Shown here piece by piece: positions 8,741-17,745 of a stretch of DNA of 64,000 nucleotides. The first letter of the stretch is position 1; each line of letters starts with the position of its first letter. The stretch comes from Kalymmatonema hyalinum WJT4-NPBG1 (lineage in GTDB: Bacteria; Cyanobacteriota; Cyanobacteriia; Cyanobacteriales; Nostocaceae): assembly GCA_019359075.1 (NCBI GenBank), contig JAHHIB010000012.1:48448-112447 (forward strand), read 5' to 3'. Both the position numbers and the translations under genes were made by a program. The notes under the pieces were generated by a model. That model was not told where the DNA came from. It saw only the letters and a list, made by a program, of their open reading frames with translations, and ran no database searches.

Positions 8741-9715
8741 ATGCAGTTGATGAAAGCTCTTGTGCTGACGAGATTTGGTGATGTTGATGGGTTTGAACTT
8801 CAAGAAGTCCCCAAACAAGAGCCAAAGCCGCATCAAGTGTTAGTTCAAATTCATGCAACGTCGGTCAATGCGGTTGATTATCAAACTCGTCGCGGTGATT
8901 ACAAGCATTTGGTGAAACTACCTGCCATCCTCGGTGTAGATATCTCTGGTGTGGTTGAAGCTGTAGGAGAATCCGTCAAACAATTCAAAGTTGGAGACGC
9001 AGTGTACTACTCCCCGCAGCTTTTCGGCGACTTTGGCAGTTATGCAGAATATCACGTTGCAGATGAACAGATTGTCGCGAAAAAACCCACAAACTTATCG
9101 CATACTGAAGCTGCCTGTTTTCCGTTGGCTGCGGGAACAGCTTGGGACTGCTTAGTCACCAGAGGTCAGTTGCAAGTGGGCGAGTCGGTTTTGATTCATG
9201 CTGGGGCTGGTGGTGTGGGTTCATTTGCCATTCAGCTAGCAAAAGCAATGGGCGCTTATGTTTTCACAACCTGTCGTGCACTGAATCACAATTTGGTCAA
9301 AAAGCTTGGTGCTGATTATGTGATTGATTACATTGGTGAAGATTATGTTGAGGTCATTCAACGCTTCACTAACGGCAAAGGTGTCGATTTGGTGCTAGAT
9401 ACAGTTGGTGGAGATACGATTGGGCGGAGTCTAAACGTTATCCGTCCGTATGGTCGGCTCGTTTCCATTGTAGATATTGCAACCCCTCAGTCATTACTCG
9501 AAGCCTGGGGTAAGAACCTCACTGTGCATTTTGTTTTTACACCCCAATATCGTGCGAAATTAGATGCCCTCAAATATCTCATTGAACGCAATCAGTTACG
9601 TCCTGTCATTGATTCTGTCATGCCTTTAAATCAAGTAGCACAAGCTCATCAGCGCTTAGAGCAAGGTGGCACGGCAGGTAAAGTTGTTCTTCAAGTTTTA
9701 GGCTGTTTGAGTTGA
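8741..9715 (+). CDS. Medium-chain NADPH:quinone oxidoreductase-like enzyme
   Basis: 324 residues, typical for zinc-independent medium-chain dehydrogenase/reductases (QOR/zeta-crystallin branch). Visible: N-terminal GroES-like domain with KALVLTRFGDVDGFELQEVP; NAVDYQTRRGDY; GVDISGVVEAVG; then the Rossmann motif HAGAGGVGSFAIQLAKAMGA near residues 150-170; DLVLDTVGGDTIGRS; and the C-terminal GGTAGKVVLQV. The cysteine cluster of zinc-type alcohol dehydrogenases is absent. It should use NADPH to reduce quinones or enones. The neighbouring divergent HxlR regulator suggests induction by such compounds. MQLMKALVL could start at 8741 or 8750; the spacing to AAAGGATAGGG is acceptable for either. Confidence 0.9.
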   Translation: MQLMKALVLTRFGDVDGFELQEVPKQEPKPHQVLVQIHATSVNAVDYQTRRGDYKHLVKLPAILGVDISGVVEAVGESVKQFKVGDAVYYSPQLFGDFGSYAEYHVADEQIVAKKPTNLSHTEAACFPLAAGTAWDCLVTRGQLQVGESVLIHAGAGGVGSFAIQLAKAMGAYVFTTCRALNHNLVKKLGADYVIDYIGEDYVEVIQRFTNGKGVDLVLDTVGGDTIGRSLNVIRPYGRLVSIVDIATPQSLLEAWGKNLTVHFVFTPQYRAKLDALKYLIERNQLRPVIDSVMPLNQVAQAHQRLEQGGTAGKVVLQVLGCLS

Positions 9716-10003
9716 GGAGTGTGAAAAACTGGATGGTGTCGATTAGCAGTGGCAAAATGTAGATACTGCAATAGTAAAAGCAAGGTTTTGGTATGTTAAG
9801 TGAGATTTAAAGCTTGCAATGCTAGAAGCAAACGAGCATAGATAATTAGTAGTTAGTAGATAGTATAGGAATCCGGTTTGGTTTATGAACTTACTAGTTG
9901 AGCTAGCGAACTCTTAACAGGGAACAGGCAACATAAACTGTACTGAGTTCTGTTCAAAAATCAAATAGGAATCTTATAGTACTTTAGTAACAACCTACAA
10001 CTC

Positions 10004-10627
10004 ATGGCTACCTCAAAGAAATTATGGGAAGCAAATCAAGATATAGCCCAGGCTTGTCTTGAGCATCCCTTTGTCCAAGGTATAGGTGACGGGACTCTCA
10101 AGCAGCAAAAATTTGCCTATTATGTTGGGCAAGATGCTTTTTTCTTGGAAGCCTTTGCCCGTGCTTACAGTATCGCTGCAGCGAAAGCACCAGATTTCTC
10201 TGTATTTACAACCTTTCACTCGTTGGCTGATGGAGTTTTACAAGAACTGAAGCTACATGAAGGTTATGCTGCAAAGTGGGGAGTCAGTTTGCATTCTGTA
10301 GAACCTGGAGTCACAACTCGTCGTTATACCGACTTTTTGTTGGCAACTGCTTGGAGTGGAGATGTGGGTTTAACTGCTGCGGCTATGTCTCCCTGTATGC
10401 GTCTGTATGCCTTTTTGGGAGAACAGTTGGCTTGTGATGGCATTCCCAATCATCAGTATGCGGATTGGATTCGGACTTACAGCGGCGCAGATTTTCAACC
10501 ACTAACGCAACAATTAGAAGATTTGGTTGACCGTTACACTAGCAGTACAGCCTTGGTACACTCAACCTATCGCTATGCCATGCTATGTGAGCGAGACTTT
10601 TTTCAGGCAGCATGGGAATATTTATAA
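10004..10627 (+). CDS. tenA: TenA-family protein (thiaminase II / aminopyrimidine salvage)
   Basis: 207 residues, all-helical TenA family. Residues aligning with the Bacillus active site can be seen: Asp44 in VGQDAFF, the catalytic Cys at 131 in MSPCMRLYAFLGE, and Glu196 in LCERDFF. This places it in the Cys-containing TenA_C branch, which hydrolyses damaged thiamine pyrimidines to the hydroxymethyl-pyrimidine precursor. No thiamine-pyrophosphate riboswitch motif is visible upstream and no other thi gene is near, so control is not apparent. The downstream gene pair starts 75 bases later and seems functionally unrelated. Confidence 0.9.
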   Translation: MATSKKLWEANQDIAQACLEHPFVQGIGDGTLKQQKFAYYVGQDAFFLEAFARAYSIAAAKAPDFSVFTTFHSLADGVLQELKLHEGYAAKWGVSLHSVEPGVTTRRYTDFLLATAWSGDVGLTAAAMSPCMRLYAFLGEQLACDGIPNHQYADWIRTYSGADFQPLTQQLEDLVDRYTSSTALVHSTYRYAMLCERDFFQAAWEYL

Positions 10628-10702
10628 GCACTTTAAGCACAACCAGTGTGTGTTTTCTTCAGTAGCTCATACATAAAAACTTTTCAACGATATTATTGCA
10701 TT

Positions 10703-11524
10703 ATGAACGCGAGTTATCTTATTCGTCGCTTAAAGACCGGTCTGCACAACAAATGGTGGTTGCTTAATTACAGATTGCGATCGCTTGGGATGAAACTACA
10801 GTTTTATTGGCTTTTGTATGCAGGCAGTCAAAGGTTAGATTTGAGCCAGAAATCGGCACTTGTATTTGCTCCTCATCAAGATGATGAAACGTTGGGCTGT
10901 GGTGGAATCATTGCCCTTAAGCGAGAACAAGGTGTACCTGTTAAGGTTGTTTTTGTCACGGATGGAGGGGGTTCTCATAAAGGTAATAGCAAGATAACCC
11001 GTGAGGAAATTGTTCAAATTCGCAAACAAGAAGCACTGACAGCTTTGAACATTTTAGGCGTTGAGTCAAAAAATGTTCACTTTCTCAATAAATGCGATGG
11101 CGCACTGCATAAAATGACGGAAGCTGAACAACAGCAAACTCTTGAAAAAATGGCACAATTGCTGGGTGATTTCCAGCCGCAAGAGGTGTACGTTACTCAC
11201 AGCAAGGATCGAAGTCCAGATCATGAGACGACTTATCAACTTGTGACAGAGGCGATCGCCCTCGCTGGAGTCAAGGTAGATTTGTGGCAGTATGCTATCT
11301 GGTTGCTTTGGGACTCTTTACTGTTTCGCGATCTCAAGCTGGAGGAATTGACAGGAGCATATCAATTAGCTATACACAAGGTGCAATCCAAGAAGGAGCA
11401 AGCAGTTAAAACTTATCGTTCCCAATATTTACCTATAGATGCTGAATCCACTGACACAGTGCTTCCAGCGAATTTCCTTTGGCGGTTTTTCTTACCTCAT
11501 GAGGTTTTTTTCAAAACAGATTGA
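10703..11524 (+). CDS. PIG-L (LmbE-like) zinc N-deacetylase
   Basis: 273 residues from the ATG at 10703; a GTG at 10646 is possible but adds an implausible stretch. The family signature is clear: LVFAPHQDDETLGCGGIIAL (PHxDDE zinc motif, residues about 53-72), FVTDGGGSHKGN, and the third zinc ligand His in SKDRSPDHETTYQLV. Known members remove acetyl groups from N-acetylglucosamine-type substrates. It is followed after 28 bases by a glycosyltransferase-like gene, so the two probably form an operon acting on the same surface glycan or glycolipid. The exact substrate is unknown. Confidence 0.85.
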   Translation: MNASYLIRRLKTGLHNKWWLLNYRLRSLGMKLQFYWLLYAGSQRLDLSQKSALVFAPHQDDETLGCGGIIALKREQGVPVKVVFVTDGGGSHKGNSKITREEIVQIRKQEALTALNILGVESKNVHFLNKCDGALHKMTEAEQQQTLEKMAQLLGDFQPQEVYVTHSKDRSPDHETTYQLVTEAIALAGVKVDLWQYAIWLLWDSLLFRDLKLEELTGAYQLAIHKVQSKKEQAVKTYRSQYLPIDAESTDTVLPANFLWRFFLPHEVFFKTD

Positions 11525-11552
11525 TGATTGTAATGTAAATGAAGAAACAACT

Positions 11553-12410
11553 ATGAGTAACCAAGAAAAGAAAGTCTGTTTCTGTACTTTAGCGTTAGGT
11601 AACAAATATCGCGCTCTTGCTTCACTCCTAGCAAAAGATATAGATAAATATGCACCTCACACTTCTTTTGTGATTTTAACTGATAATCCTAACGAATTTA
11701 GTAACTTCTCTCAAGTTTTAGCATTTAAGCATCAACAGCATGGTGTTAAGTGTTACCACGATAAAAGATTTGTCATCGCTCAAGCTCTATCCTTGTTTGA
11801 TTCATGTATCTTCCTTGATGCAGATATGCGAATATTAGCACCAGTGTCAGAAGATATACAATGGCTTAACGAACCAGGAATAACAGCAAGAGCTTGTTTC
11901 AATCTGCCGATAAAATTTGCCAAAGTTATTGCAGGGACTGCTGAAGCAAAATATTTTAGAGAATTTAAAATCGTTAAATCAGCCATACAAAAATTAAATC
12001 TGGATGCAGAATGGGAAAATATTAAATTTGTACAAGAGTATTTATTTGCTATCACTAAAGACTCTGGCAAAGAAATCCAATTTTTGCGCTTATGGGAGAT
12101 TCTTGCCAACTATTTTGAACGAAATGGACTTTACGACGCAGAAGGAAACGCAATAGGTTTAGCTGCGTATAAAGCTGGTTTTCCTGTTAGATGGGGCGAA
12201 ATGCCAGGTCTTTCATTTTTCAATGAAAAAATTGAGAGGTTTAGAATTCAAAAGGGTCAGTCAAGCATGGATGAAATGTCCATATATTTTGAAGAACACG
12301 CAAGAATTGCATATCCCAAACGCTCTATTTTGGAAAAACTTGTCTCTAAAATTGGGGAAAGTATCAAGTATTTTTACAGATTATTACGATTAAAGATTGT
12401 GACTAATTGA
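11553..12410 (+). CDS. Glycosyltransferase-like protein (GT-A fold, DXD motif)
   Basis: 285 residues from the ATG at 11553; an in-frame start 38 codons earlier would overlap the deacetylase gene. The N-terminus (KVCFCTLALGNKYRALASLL...FVILTDNP) is the opening strand and helix typical of GT8-like transferases, and CIFLDADMRI contains the metal- and nucleotide-binding DxD. Later residues (EMPGLSFFNEK; IAYPKRS) lie where acceptor-binding loops occur. Donor and acceptor sugars are not predictable. Its position directly after the PIG-L deacetylase gene supports a shared glycan pathway. A Lys/Arg-rich amphipathic C-terminus (about 265-285) might contact the membrane. Confidence 0.75.
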   Translation: MSNQEKKVCFCTLALGNKYRALASLLAKDIDKYAPHTSFVILTDNPNEFSNFSQVLAFKHQQHGVKCYHDKRFVIAQALSLFDSCIFLDADMRILAPVSEDIQWLNEPGITARACFNLPIKFAKVIAGTAEAKYFREFKIVKSAIQKLNLDAEWENIKFVQEYLFAITKDSGKEIQFLRLWEILANYFERNGLYDAEGNAIGLAAYKAGFPVRWGEMPGLSFFNEKIERFRIQKGQSSMDEMSIYFEEHARIAYPKRSILEKLVSKIGESIKYFYRLLRLKIVTN

Positions 12411-12741
12411 TTAACCTATGAGTAAAATAAATCTTTTTACTTGCCCGTAAGCCAATGACGGGTTAAGAAAATGAGTTCTGTTATCACCAAAACAGTTTTG
12501 AGCAATGAGTGCTGAGTGTTGTAATACGAAGCATTATATACAACTTGAGTTTGTGGTAGTGCTTACGCCTTAACAAACTATCATTGATGACTTGTTCATC
12601 AATGACTGAGTTTGAATTGCGATAATGATAATTTGTTCATAGATAATGACATAATTTGTCATAAGGTCGCATGGTAACACTATCAACTTATTAAAGTCTG
12701 TTCTTTGAGACACACTACAACAGGAGTTATGAAATAGGGCA
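12411..12741. other. Intergenic region with hairpins
   Basis: 331 bases without a credible gene. It holds a CCCGT...ACGGG hairpin near 12441-12465 (possible terminator of the glycosyltransferase operon), a perfect 10-base inverted repeat TCATTGATGA/TCATCAATGA at 12581-12605, and an ATGACA/TGTCAT hairpin at about 12646-12662. The last ~80 bases include CAGGAG before the pentapeptide gene. Confidence 0.5.
12581..12605. repeat. Perfect 10-base inverted repeat (5-base loop)
   Basis: TCATTGATGA, loop CTTGT, TCATCAATGA. It lies 137 bases upstream of the pentapeptide gene start and is not followed by a T-run, so it looks more like an operator or mRNA leader hairpin than a terminator. Confidence 0.6.
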
Positions 12742-13191
12742 ATGAACCAACAGGTGTTGTTAACTAGTGCAATGAACGTGGATGATTTTTTGAAACGCTA
12801 TCAGGCAGGACAAAGAAATTTCAAGGGCGTAAACCTTATAGGTAGTTACCTAAATGGAGTTAATCTCAGTGGAGCAACTTTAAAAGGAGCTTCCCTGAGT
12901 GAAGTTGATTTGAGTAAAGCAAATTTGGTTGGGGTGGACTTGACAGAAGCATCTTTAGTGAGAGCTAACCTGACGGGAGCCAACCTCACAGGAGCCAATC
13001 TTAGTGGGGCAAATCTTTTTGAGGCAAAGCTCACAGGAGCCATACTTGATGGAGCAGATCTGAAAATGGCAGATTTGATAGACGCAGATTTTACCGCTGC
13101 AAATCTACAGGGAGCTAATCTGTATGGGGCATACATGATGGGTACTCTGTTGCAGGGTGCAATTATGCCAGATGGTACAATCAACGGTTAG
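12742..13191 (+). CDS. Cytosolic pentapeptide-repeat protein
   Basis: 149 residues. After a short N-terminal helix (MNQQVLLTSAMNVDDFLKRYQAGQ, with a Cys-free leader) come about 22 pentapeptide repeats (FKGVNLIGSYLNGVNLSG...). There is no signal peptide or membrane helix, so it is probably cytoplasmic. The N-terminal DDFLKRYQAGQRNFKGVNL opener is widespread in cyanobacterial members. Its function is unknown; related proteins can mimic DNA and inhibit gyrase, but nothing here indicates that. CAGGAG lies about 17 bases upstream, and a three-codon frame (ATG AAA TAG) lies between it and the chosen ATG. Confidence 0.85.
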   Translation: MNQQVLLTSAMNVDDFLKRYQAGQRNFKGVNLIGSYLNGVNLSGATLKGASLSEVDLSKANLVGVDLTEASLVRANLTGANLTGANLSGANLFEAKLTGAILDGADLKMADLIDADFTAANLQGANLYGAYMMGTLLQGAIMPDGTING

Positions 13192-13313
13192 CGATCGCTA
13201 GCTCCACTCTTTGTGCCAATACATGAAAATGAGCTGTAGAGTATCTGGTATTTTGAGATAATCACAGAGCGAATGTGCCAAGAGAAAGATGACGGCACAA
13301 GGAAATTATCAAA

Positions 13314-14999
13314 ATGTCAGAGAATTTAAGAAGCCAAGTTGTAACACAAGGAGTGCAGCGATCGCCTAATCGGGCAATGCTGCGTGCTGTTGGTTTTAAA
13401 GATGAGGATTTCACCAAAGCCATTGTTGGCATTGCCAATGGCTACAGTACTATTACCCCCTGCAATATGGGGATCAATAAACTGGCGCAAAGAGCAGAAA
13501 TTGGCATCAGAAAAGCTGGGGCAATGCCGCAAATGTTCGGCACCATTACCATCAGTGACGGCATTTCCATGGGAACCGAAGGGATGAAATATTCCTTGGT
13601 ATCGCGGGAAGTCATTGCTGACTCAATAGAAACCGCCTGCACTGGGCAAAGTATGGACGGTGTTCTTGCCATTGGCGGTTGTGATAAAAATATGCCAGGG
13701 GCGGTGATTGCCATTGCTCGGATGAACATCCCCGCTATCTTTGTTTACGGGGGTACAATTAAACCCGGAAACTACAACGGACGCGACTTAACTGTTGTCA
13801 GTTCTTTTGAAGCTGTCGGTCAATACAGTGCTGGCAAAATTGACGAAAATGAACTCCTAGAAGTCGAGCGTAATGCTTGCCCAGGCGCTGGTTCCTGCGG
13901 TGGAATGTACACGGCAAACACGATGTCTAGTGCTATTGAAGCAATGGGGATGAGTTTACCTTATTCCTCGACAATGGCAGCAGAAGATGAAGAAAAAGCG
14001 GAAAGTACTGAAAAATCTGCCTTGTTCTTGGTGGAAGCCATTCGCAAACAAATCTTGCCCAGCCAGATTATAACTCGCAAATCCCTAGAAAATGCGATTT
14101 CTGTGATCATGGCGGTGGGTGGTTCGACAAATGCAGTGCTGCACCTACTGGCGATCGCCCACACCGCTGGTATAGAACTTACCCTGAACGACTTTGAAAC
14201 CATCCGCGCCCGCGTTCCGGTTTTGTGCGATTTAAAACCTAGTGGACGGTATGTAGCCACAGACTTGCACAAAGCTGGCGGCATTCCTCAAGTCATGAAA
14301 ATGCTACTGGTACATAATTTATTACACGAGGACTGCCTAACCATCACCGGGCAAACAGTAGCCGAAGTGTTGGCTGATGTTCCAGAAGAACCATCAGCAA
14401 ATCAAGATGTCATTCGTCCTTGGAATAACCCGCTGTATCAACAAGGACACTTAGCCATCCTTAGAGGTAACTTAGCGATTGAGGGGGCTGTCGCTAAAAT
14501 TACTGGGGTAAAAACACCCAAAATTACTGGACCAGCACGGGTTTTTGAATCTGAGGAAGCCTGCTTAGATGCGATTCTGGCAAAGAAAATTTACCCAGGG
14601 AATGTCATCGTCATCCGCTACGAAGGACCAAAAGGTGGTCCTGGTATGCGGGAAATGCTAGCTCCCACCTCGGCACTTATTGGTGCTGGTTTGGGTGATT
14701 CTGTGGGACTGATTACCGATGGGCGCTTTTCAGGCGGTACTTACGGCATGGTAGTGGGTCACGTTGCACCAGAAGCAGCAGTTGGGGGTGCGATCGCCCT
14801 AGTCGAAGAAGGCGATACGATCACCATTGATGCCCATGCTCGTTCACTGCATTTAGATATATCTGATGAAGAGTTAGCAAGTCGTCGTGCCAATTGGCAG
14901 CCACGTCCACCGCGTTATAGCACCGGTGTGCTGGCAAAATATACCAAGTTGGTATCTTCTAGCAGTCTTGGTGCAGTAACGGATTTGGATTTATTTTAA
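13314..14999 (+). CDS. ilvD: Dihydroxy-acid dehydratase
   Basis: 561 residues, full length for IlvD/Edd-family dihydroxy-acid dehydratase. It converts 2,3-dihydroxy-isovalerate and -methylvalerate to the keto acids of valine and isoleucine. Visible landmarks: [10 protein letters not shown], the cysteine-containing [16 protein letters not shown] iron-sulfur cluster motif, [13 protein letters not shown], and the C-terminal [14 protein letters not shown] and [20 protein letters not shown] upstream supports the ATG. It stands alone here; its upstream neighbour is the pentapeptide protein. The sequence contains HIP1 octamers like its surroundings, so there is no sign of transfer. Confidence 0.97.
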   Translation: MSENLRSQVVTQGVQRSPNRAMLRAVGFKDEDFTKAIVGIANGYSTITPCNMGINKLAQRAEIGIRKAGAMPQMFGTITISDGISMGTEGMKYSLVSREVIADSIETACTGQSMDGVLAIGGCDKNMPGAVIAIARMNIPAIFVYGGTIKPGNYNGRDLTVVSSFEAVGQYSAGKIDENELLEVERNACPGAGSCGGMYTANTMSSAIEAMGMSLPYSSTMAAEDEEKAESTEKSALFLVEAIRKQILPSQIITRKSLENAISVIMAVGGSTNAVLHLLAIAHTAGIELTLNDFETIRARVPVLCDLKPSGRYVATDLHKAGGIPQVMKMLLVHNLLHEDCLTITGQTVAEVLADVPEEPSANQDVIRPWNNPLYQQGHLAILRGNLAIEGAVAKITGVKTPKITGPARVFESEEACLDAILAKKIYPGNVIVIRYEGPKGGPGMREMLAPTSALIGAGLGDSVGLITDGRFSGGTYGMVVGHVAPEAAVGGAIALVEEGDTITIDAHARSLHLDISDEELASRRANWQPRPPRYSTGVLAKYTKLVSSSSLGAVTDLDLF

Positions 15000-15080
15000 G
15001 ACAGGGTGTAGGGGGGCTAAGGGTCCCCAGGAAGTGGGGTTGGGGATATAGATGAACAATAAAAGAATTCAAAATATCCT

Positions 15081-16589
15081 TTATACCCTTACACCCTTAG
15101 ACCCCTGCTTGCGCCACTTTCTGTAACCGAGCATAGACATTATCATCGTCCACAACAAAAGCGGCGTTAACGTCGATGACTCCGGTATCGGCTGGACACC
15201 GCCTCCGGGAGGAGTCACACCGCCACCAGGAGGAGTTACACCGCCACCGGGAGGAGTCACACCGCCACCAGGAGGAGTCACACCGCCACCGGGAGGAGTC
15301 ACACCGCCACCGGGAGGAGTCACACCGCCACCAGGAGGAGTCACACCGCCACCGGGAGGAGTCACACCACCACCAGGAGGAGTCACACCGCCACCAGGAG
15401 GAGTCACACCGCCACCAGGAGGAGTCACACCACCTCCAGGAGGTTGTTCACCTACGGGTGGAGGAGTCACACCACCTCCAGGAGGAGTCACACCGCCTCC
15501 TGGAGGAGTCTCGCCTGCAGCAGGTGGCTGCTCGCCTACAGTCGGCGGCGGTGCTACGGCTACCCTATCTGGGGAATCATCTCCACCGCCACCGCCAAAA
15601 AGAAAAGGTAGAGCAAGTAAGGGAATACCGCCGAGGACCCAGAATGGGAACCCACCACCTCCGCCTTCTGGTGCCACAACATCTCCTACAGGACCGGGAA
15701 CGATCTCCTCGCTGATCACGTCTCCCTCGGGCAATACTGGAACTGCCGCTACAAAGACATCTCCTGGAAGACCTTGCCCAATGATCTCGTCAAACTCCCG
15801 AGGAATGCCAGCATTTGGACGGTTGTACTCCGCTCCATCTGGGGAGAATGGCTTGGAGAGGACTTCGAGGAGCTTCCCTTCAAGTTGACTCTCATTGCCA
15901 CTATTCAACGCACGCAACCCTTGAGAGGCGTTACTTGCATAAAACTGCTTGACGTCTGCTGGCAAATCCTGAGACTGAATCTGCTGCTTGAGGTTAGGGA
16001 TTTTTGCGACTTCTTCCAATAGCAAACGCCCATAGGAGTATTTCAAGTTCAGCAAGCCACTACGGGGATCAAGTGAGTTTCCAGAACCCTCTGGTGCCCA
16101 GTAAAAGTTCTTAGTAACCTGTCCTAAACCTGGTTGAGGCGTCCGACTCACTGTTTGCCCAAGAAGATACCGATATCCATCCACCATATAAGGGTTGTCG
16201 TTTTGCCAGAAGGAGGCGTACGGCACTTGAGAAATATTGGGATTGTTTCCGTAGAAAGAAGCGAAATTTTGGTAGTTTTGCTGCCCACCAGCCGCTCGTA
16301 TCAGTAACTCTTGGTAGCTAGGTCCGCCGTTGGACTCAACTATTTGCTGAAGTACTGTTGCAGTTTTGTTACAGCCAGCACCATCTCCCACACCACATCC
16401 AGGAATGACTCGCATTTGACTCAAAGAACGTCCTGACATCTGATACTGCAGATAGTTTGACTCCAGTCCTGGTTGGACACCATAGCGCCCAATACTGAGC
16501 TGAGCAAAAGCCTGCTGAGGTGCAGTCAGAATTGCAGCTGCATAGGATGAGAACGCAATTAGGGTTTTTGTGATACGGGATTTAAACAA
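15081..16589 (-). CDS. Secreted protein with GGGVTPP repeats and PEP-CTERM-like tail
   Basis: 502 residues. I place the start at TTG 16589 because GGAGG lies 6-7 bases upstream and a signal peptide (MFKSRITKTLIAFSSYAAA...QQAFA) follows at once. Residues about 30-270 form an unrecognised globular region with Cys pairs (VIPGCGVGDGAGCNKTA). A hydrophobic stretch (FPFWVLGGIPLLALPFLFGGGGG) follows, then a Pro/Gly tract with about 12 tandem seven-residue VTPPGGG units. The end, PIPESSTLTPLLLW...YRKWRKQ, resembles a PEP-CTERM sorting signal: a PExS-type motif, a membrane helix and basic residues. A surface-attached protein with an extended stalk is inferred. Confidence 0.8.
   Translation of the reverse strand: MFKSRITKTLIAFSSYAAAILTAPQQAFAQLSIGRYGVQPGLESNYLQYQMSGRSLSQMRVIPGCGVGDGAGCNKTATVLQQIVESNGGPSYQELLIRAAGGQQNYQNFASFYGNNPNISQVPYASFWQNDNPYMVDGYRYLLGQTVSRTPQPGLGQVTKNFYWAPEGSGNSLDPRSGLLNLKYSYGRLLLEEVAKIPNLKQQIQSQDLPADVKQFYASNASQGLRALNSGNESQLEGKLLEVLSKPFSPDGAEYNRPNAGIPREFDEIIGQGLPGDVFVAAVPVLPEGDVISEEIVPGPVGDVVAPEGGGGGFPFWVLGGIPLLALPFLFGGGGGDDSPDRVAVAPPPTVGEQPPAAGETPPGGGVTPPGGGVTPPPVGEQPPGGGVTPPGGGVTPPGGGVTPPGGGVTPPGGGVTPPGGGVTPPGGGVTPPGGGVTPPGGGVTPPGGGVTPPGGGVTPPGGGVQPIPESSTLTPLLLWTMIMSMLGYRKWRKQGSKGVRV
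15196..15445. repeat. 21-base coding tandem repeat (about 12 copies)
   Basis: Unit GGAGGAGTCACACCGCCACC plus one base, varying at CCAGG/CCGGG positions, in frame within the preceding secreted-protein gene and encoding VTPPGGG. The 21-base period keeps the frame when copies are gained or lost, so stalk length can vary between strains. The opposite strand also stays open through the array (a long HREESHRHQ-type frame), which is an artefact of the repeat. Confidence 0.9.
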
Positions 16590-16657
16590 AATGAACCTCC
16601 AATAAACAAGGGTGTAGGCAGTTGGAAATAAATCAATTGACAATTAACAAATATCAG

Positions 16658-17011
16658 TTAAAATACTTTTTCGAGTTTAAAATTGACTTTTGAAAGACTC
16701 TCTCGAAGAAATTCAATCTGAGAGACTAGAGAGGAACTTAAGTTCTGAGGCGAATTGATGTTAATCGTGGCTCTACCCTTAAGTGTTCCTTCTCTGACAG
16801 GGTGGTATAAAACGACTGCACGATTTGCTTGATCTAAGAAATACCCTCTACGTGATATTGCTACCTTCTTTTGCTTCACAAGCGTTATGAAGAATTCCAG
16901 ATACCTTTGGATACTTTGATAAATACTTTGACGATTCTCTTGATTAGGGATGGCAGTAAACGCAGACACGGAGAGAGTGAATGCGCTCAGCAAATGAATC
17001 TTGACATTCAT
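16658..17011 (-). CDS. Small secreted protein of unknown function
   Basis: 117 residues starting MNVKIHLLSAFTLSVSAFTA, a signal peptide. The mature part has a basic segment (LVKQKKVAISRRGYFLDQANR) and a YHPVREGTLKGRATININS segment, with no family I recognise. It lies 68 bases upstream of the Gly/Pro-repeat protein gene on the same strand, so the two may be cotranscribed. Confidence 0.6.
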   Translation of the reverse strand: MNVKIHLLSAFTLSVSAFTAIPNQENRQSIYQSIQRYLEFFITLVKQKKVAISRRGYFLDQANRAVVLYHPVREGTLKGRATININSPQNLSSSLVSQIEFLRESLSKVNFKLEKVF

Positions 17012-17745
17012 GAGGCTTGTGATGGTAGATGACTCAATAGCGTTACGGCGTTAACCGTTGGAATTTAAGACGGTTTTTTGATATTTGATGTTTCTAAGAA
17101 AAAATGCCGAAGTAGTGAAATCTTGACAAGATAAAGTAATCGTCGCTATTATGTCAGATGAAACACAGTTTTGATTTATAAACTCAAGCAAAACCTCGCA
17201 AGTTTGCAACAAGTGCCAGAATATGCTTAATATTGGTGTATTTGACGTTGAAATTGCTGCTTAGCAGTTGTCATTGTGGTATTTAAGCATATGGCGTTAG
17301 CGACAAACTAGGGTTTTAGATTTCTTTTATTTTGACGTAAAAAAAGTAGATGCACCCTCGAAAAAAGCCTTCAGTTGGGTATAGTAGTAGATTTACAGGC
17401 TTTAACTATTTTAACTGAACCTTGTTTTATTTGTAACAGTAGGTAATATCCCCGTTCTTCTAACCTAGGGATGATCATACCTGCTGACTAAAGGATGAGC
17501 TGTGGAATTGGCAGTAAAACAGGTTATTGAGTCTGTATAAAGTTAGACTGCACCAAGTGTTTAAAGTACACAGTAATTTAACAAGCCTGTCACAACAACT
17601 TTATCAGTGCAAATATAGTTATTGTTTATGCACTTCCTTCTAAGGGTAGAATTTTGATTGGCAAAAATTTACAGTCAACTTTAAAAATTTTTGCTTACAT
17701 TGAACTTAATCATCTCGCTTTTCACTATCCGTGGTGAAATACTCT
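17012..17745. other. Long intergenic region with a large hairpin
   Basis: About 730 bases between divergent genes with no credible frame. It contains a 72-base hairpin: ATATGCTTAA at 17221-17230 pairs perfectly with TTAAGCATAT at 17283-17292, and inside is a smaller CTGC/GCAG stem near 17251-17262. The rest is AT-rich with poly-A and poly-T patches. Promoters for both flanking genes must lie here. Confidence 0.5.

Noticed and set aside
9716..10003. Thiamine (TPP) riboswitch before tenA
   Set aside because: Neither the CTGAGA nor the second conserved TPP-binding element is visible in the 288 bases upstream.
15176..15715. Long plus-strand frame rich in HREESHRHQ
   Set aside because: It is the reverse strand of the 21-base coding repeat; the true gene is on the minus strand with signal peptide and ribosome site.
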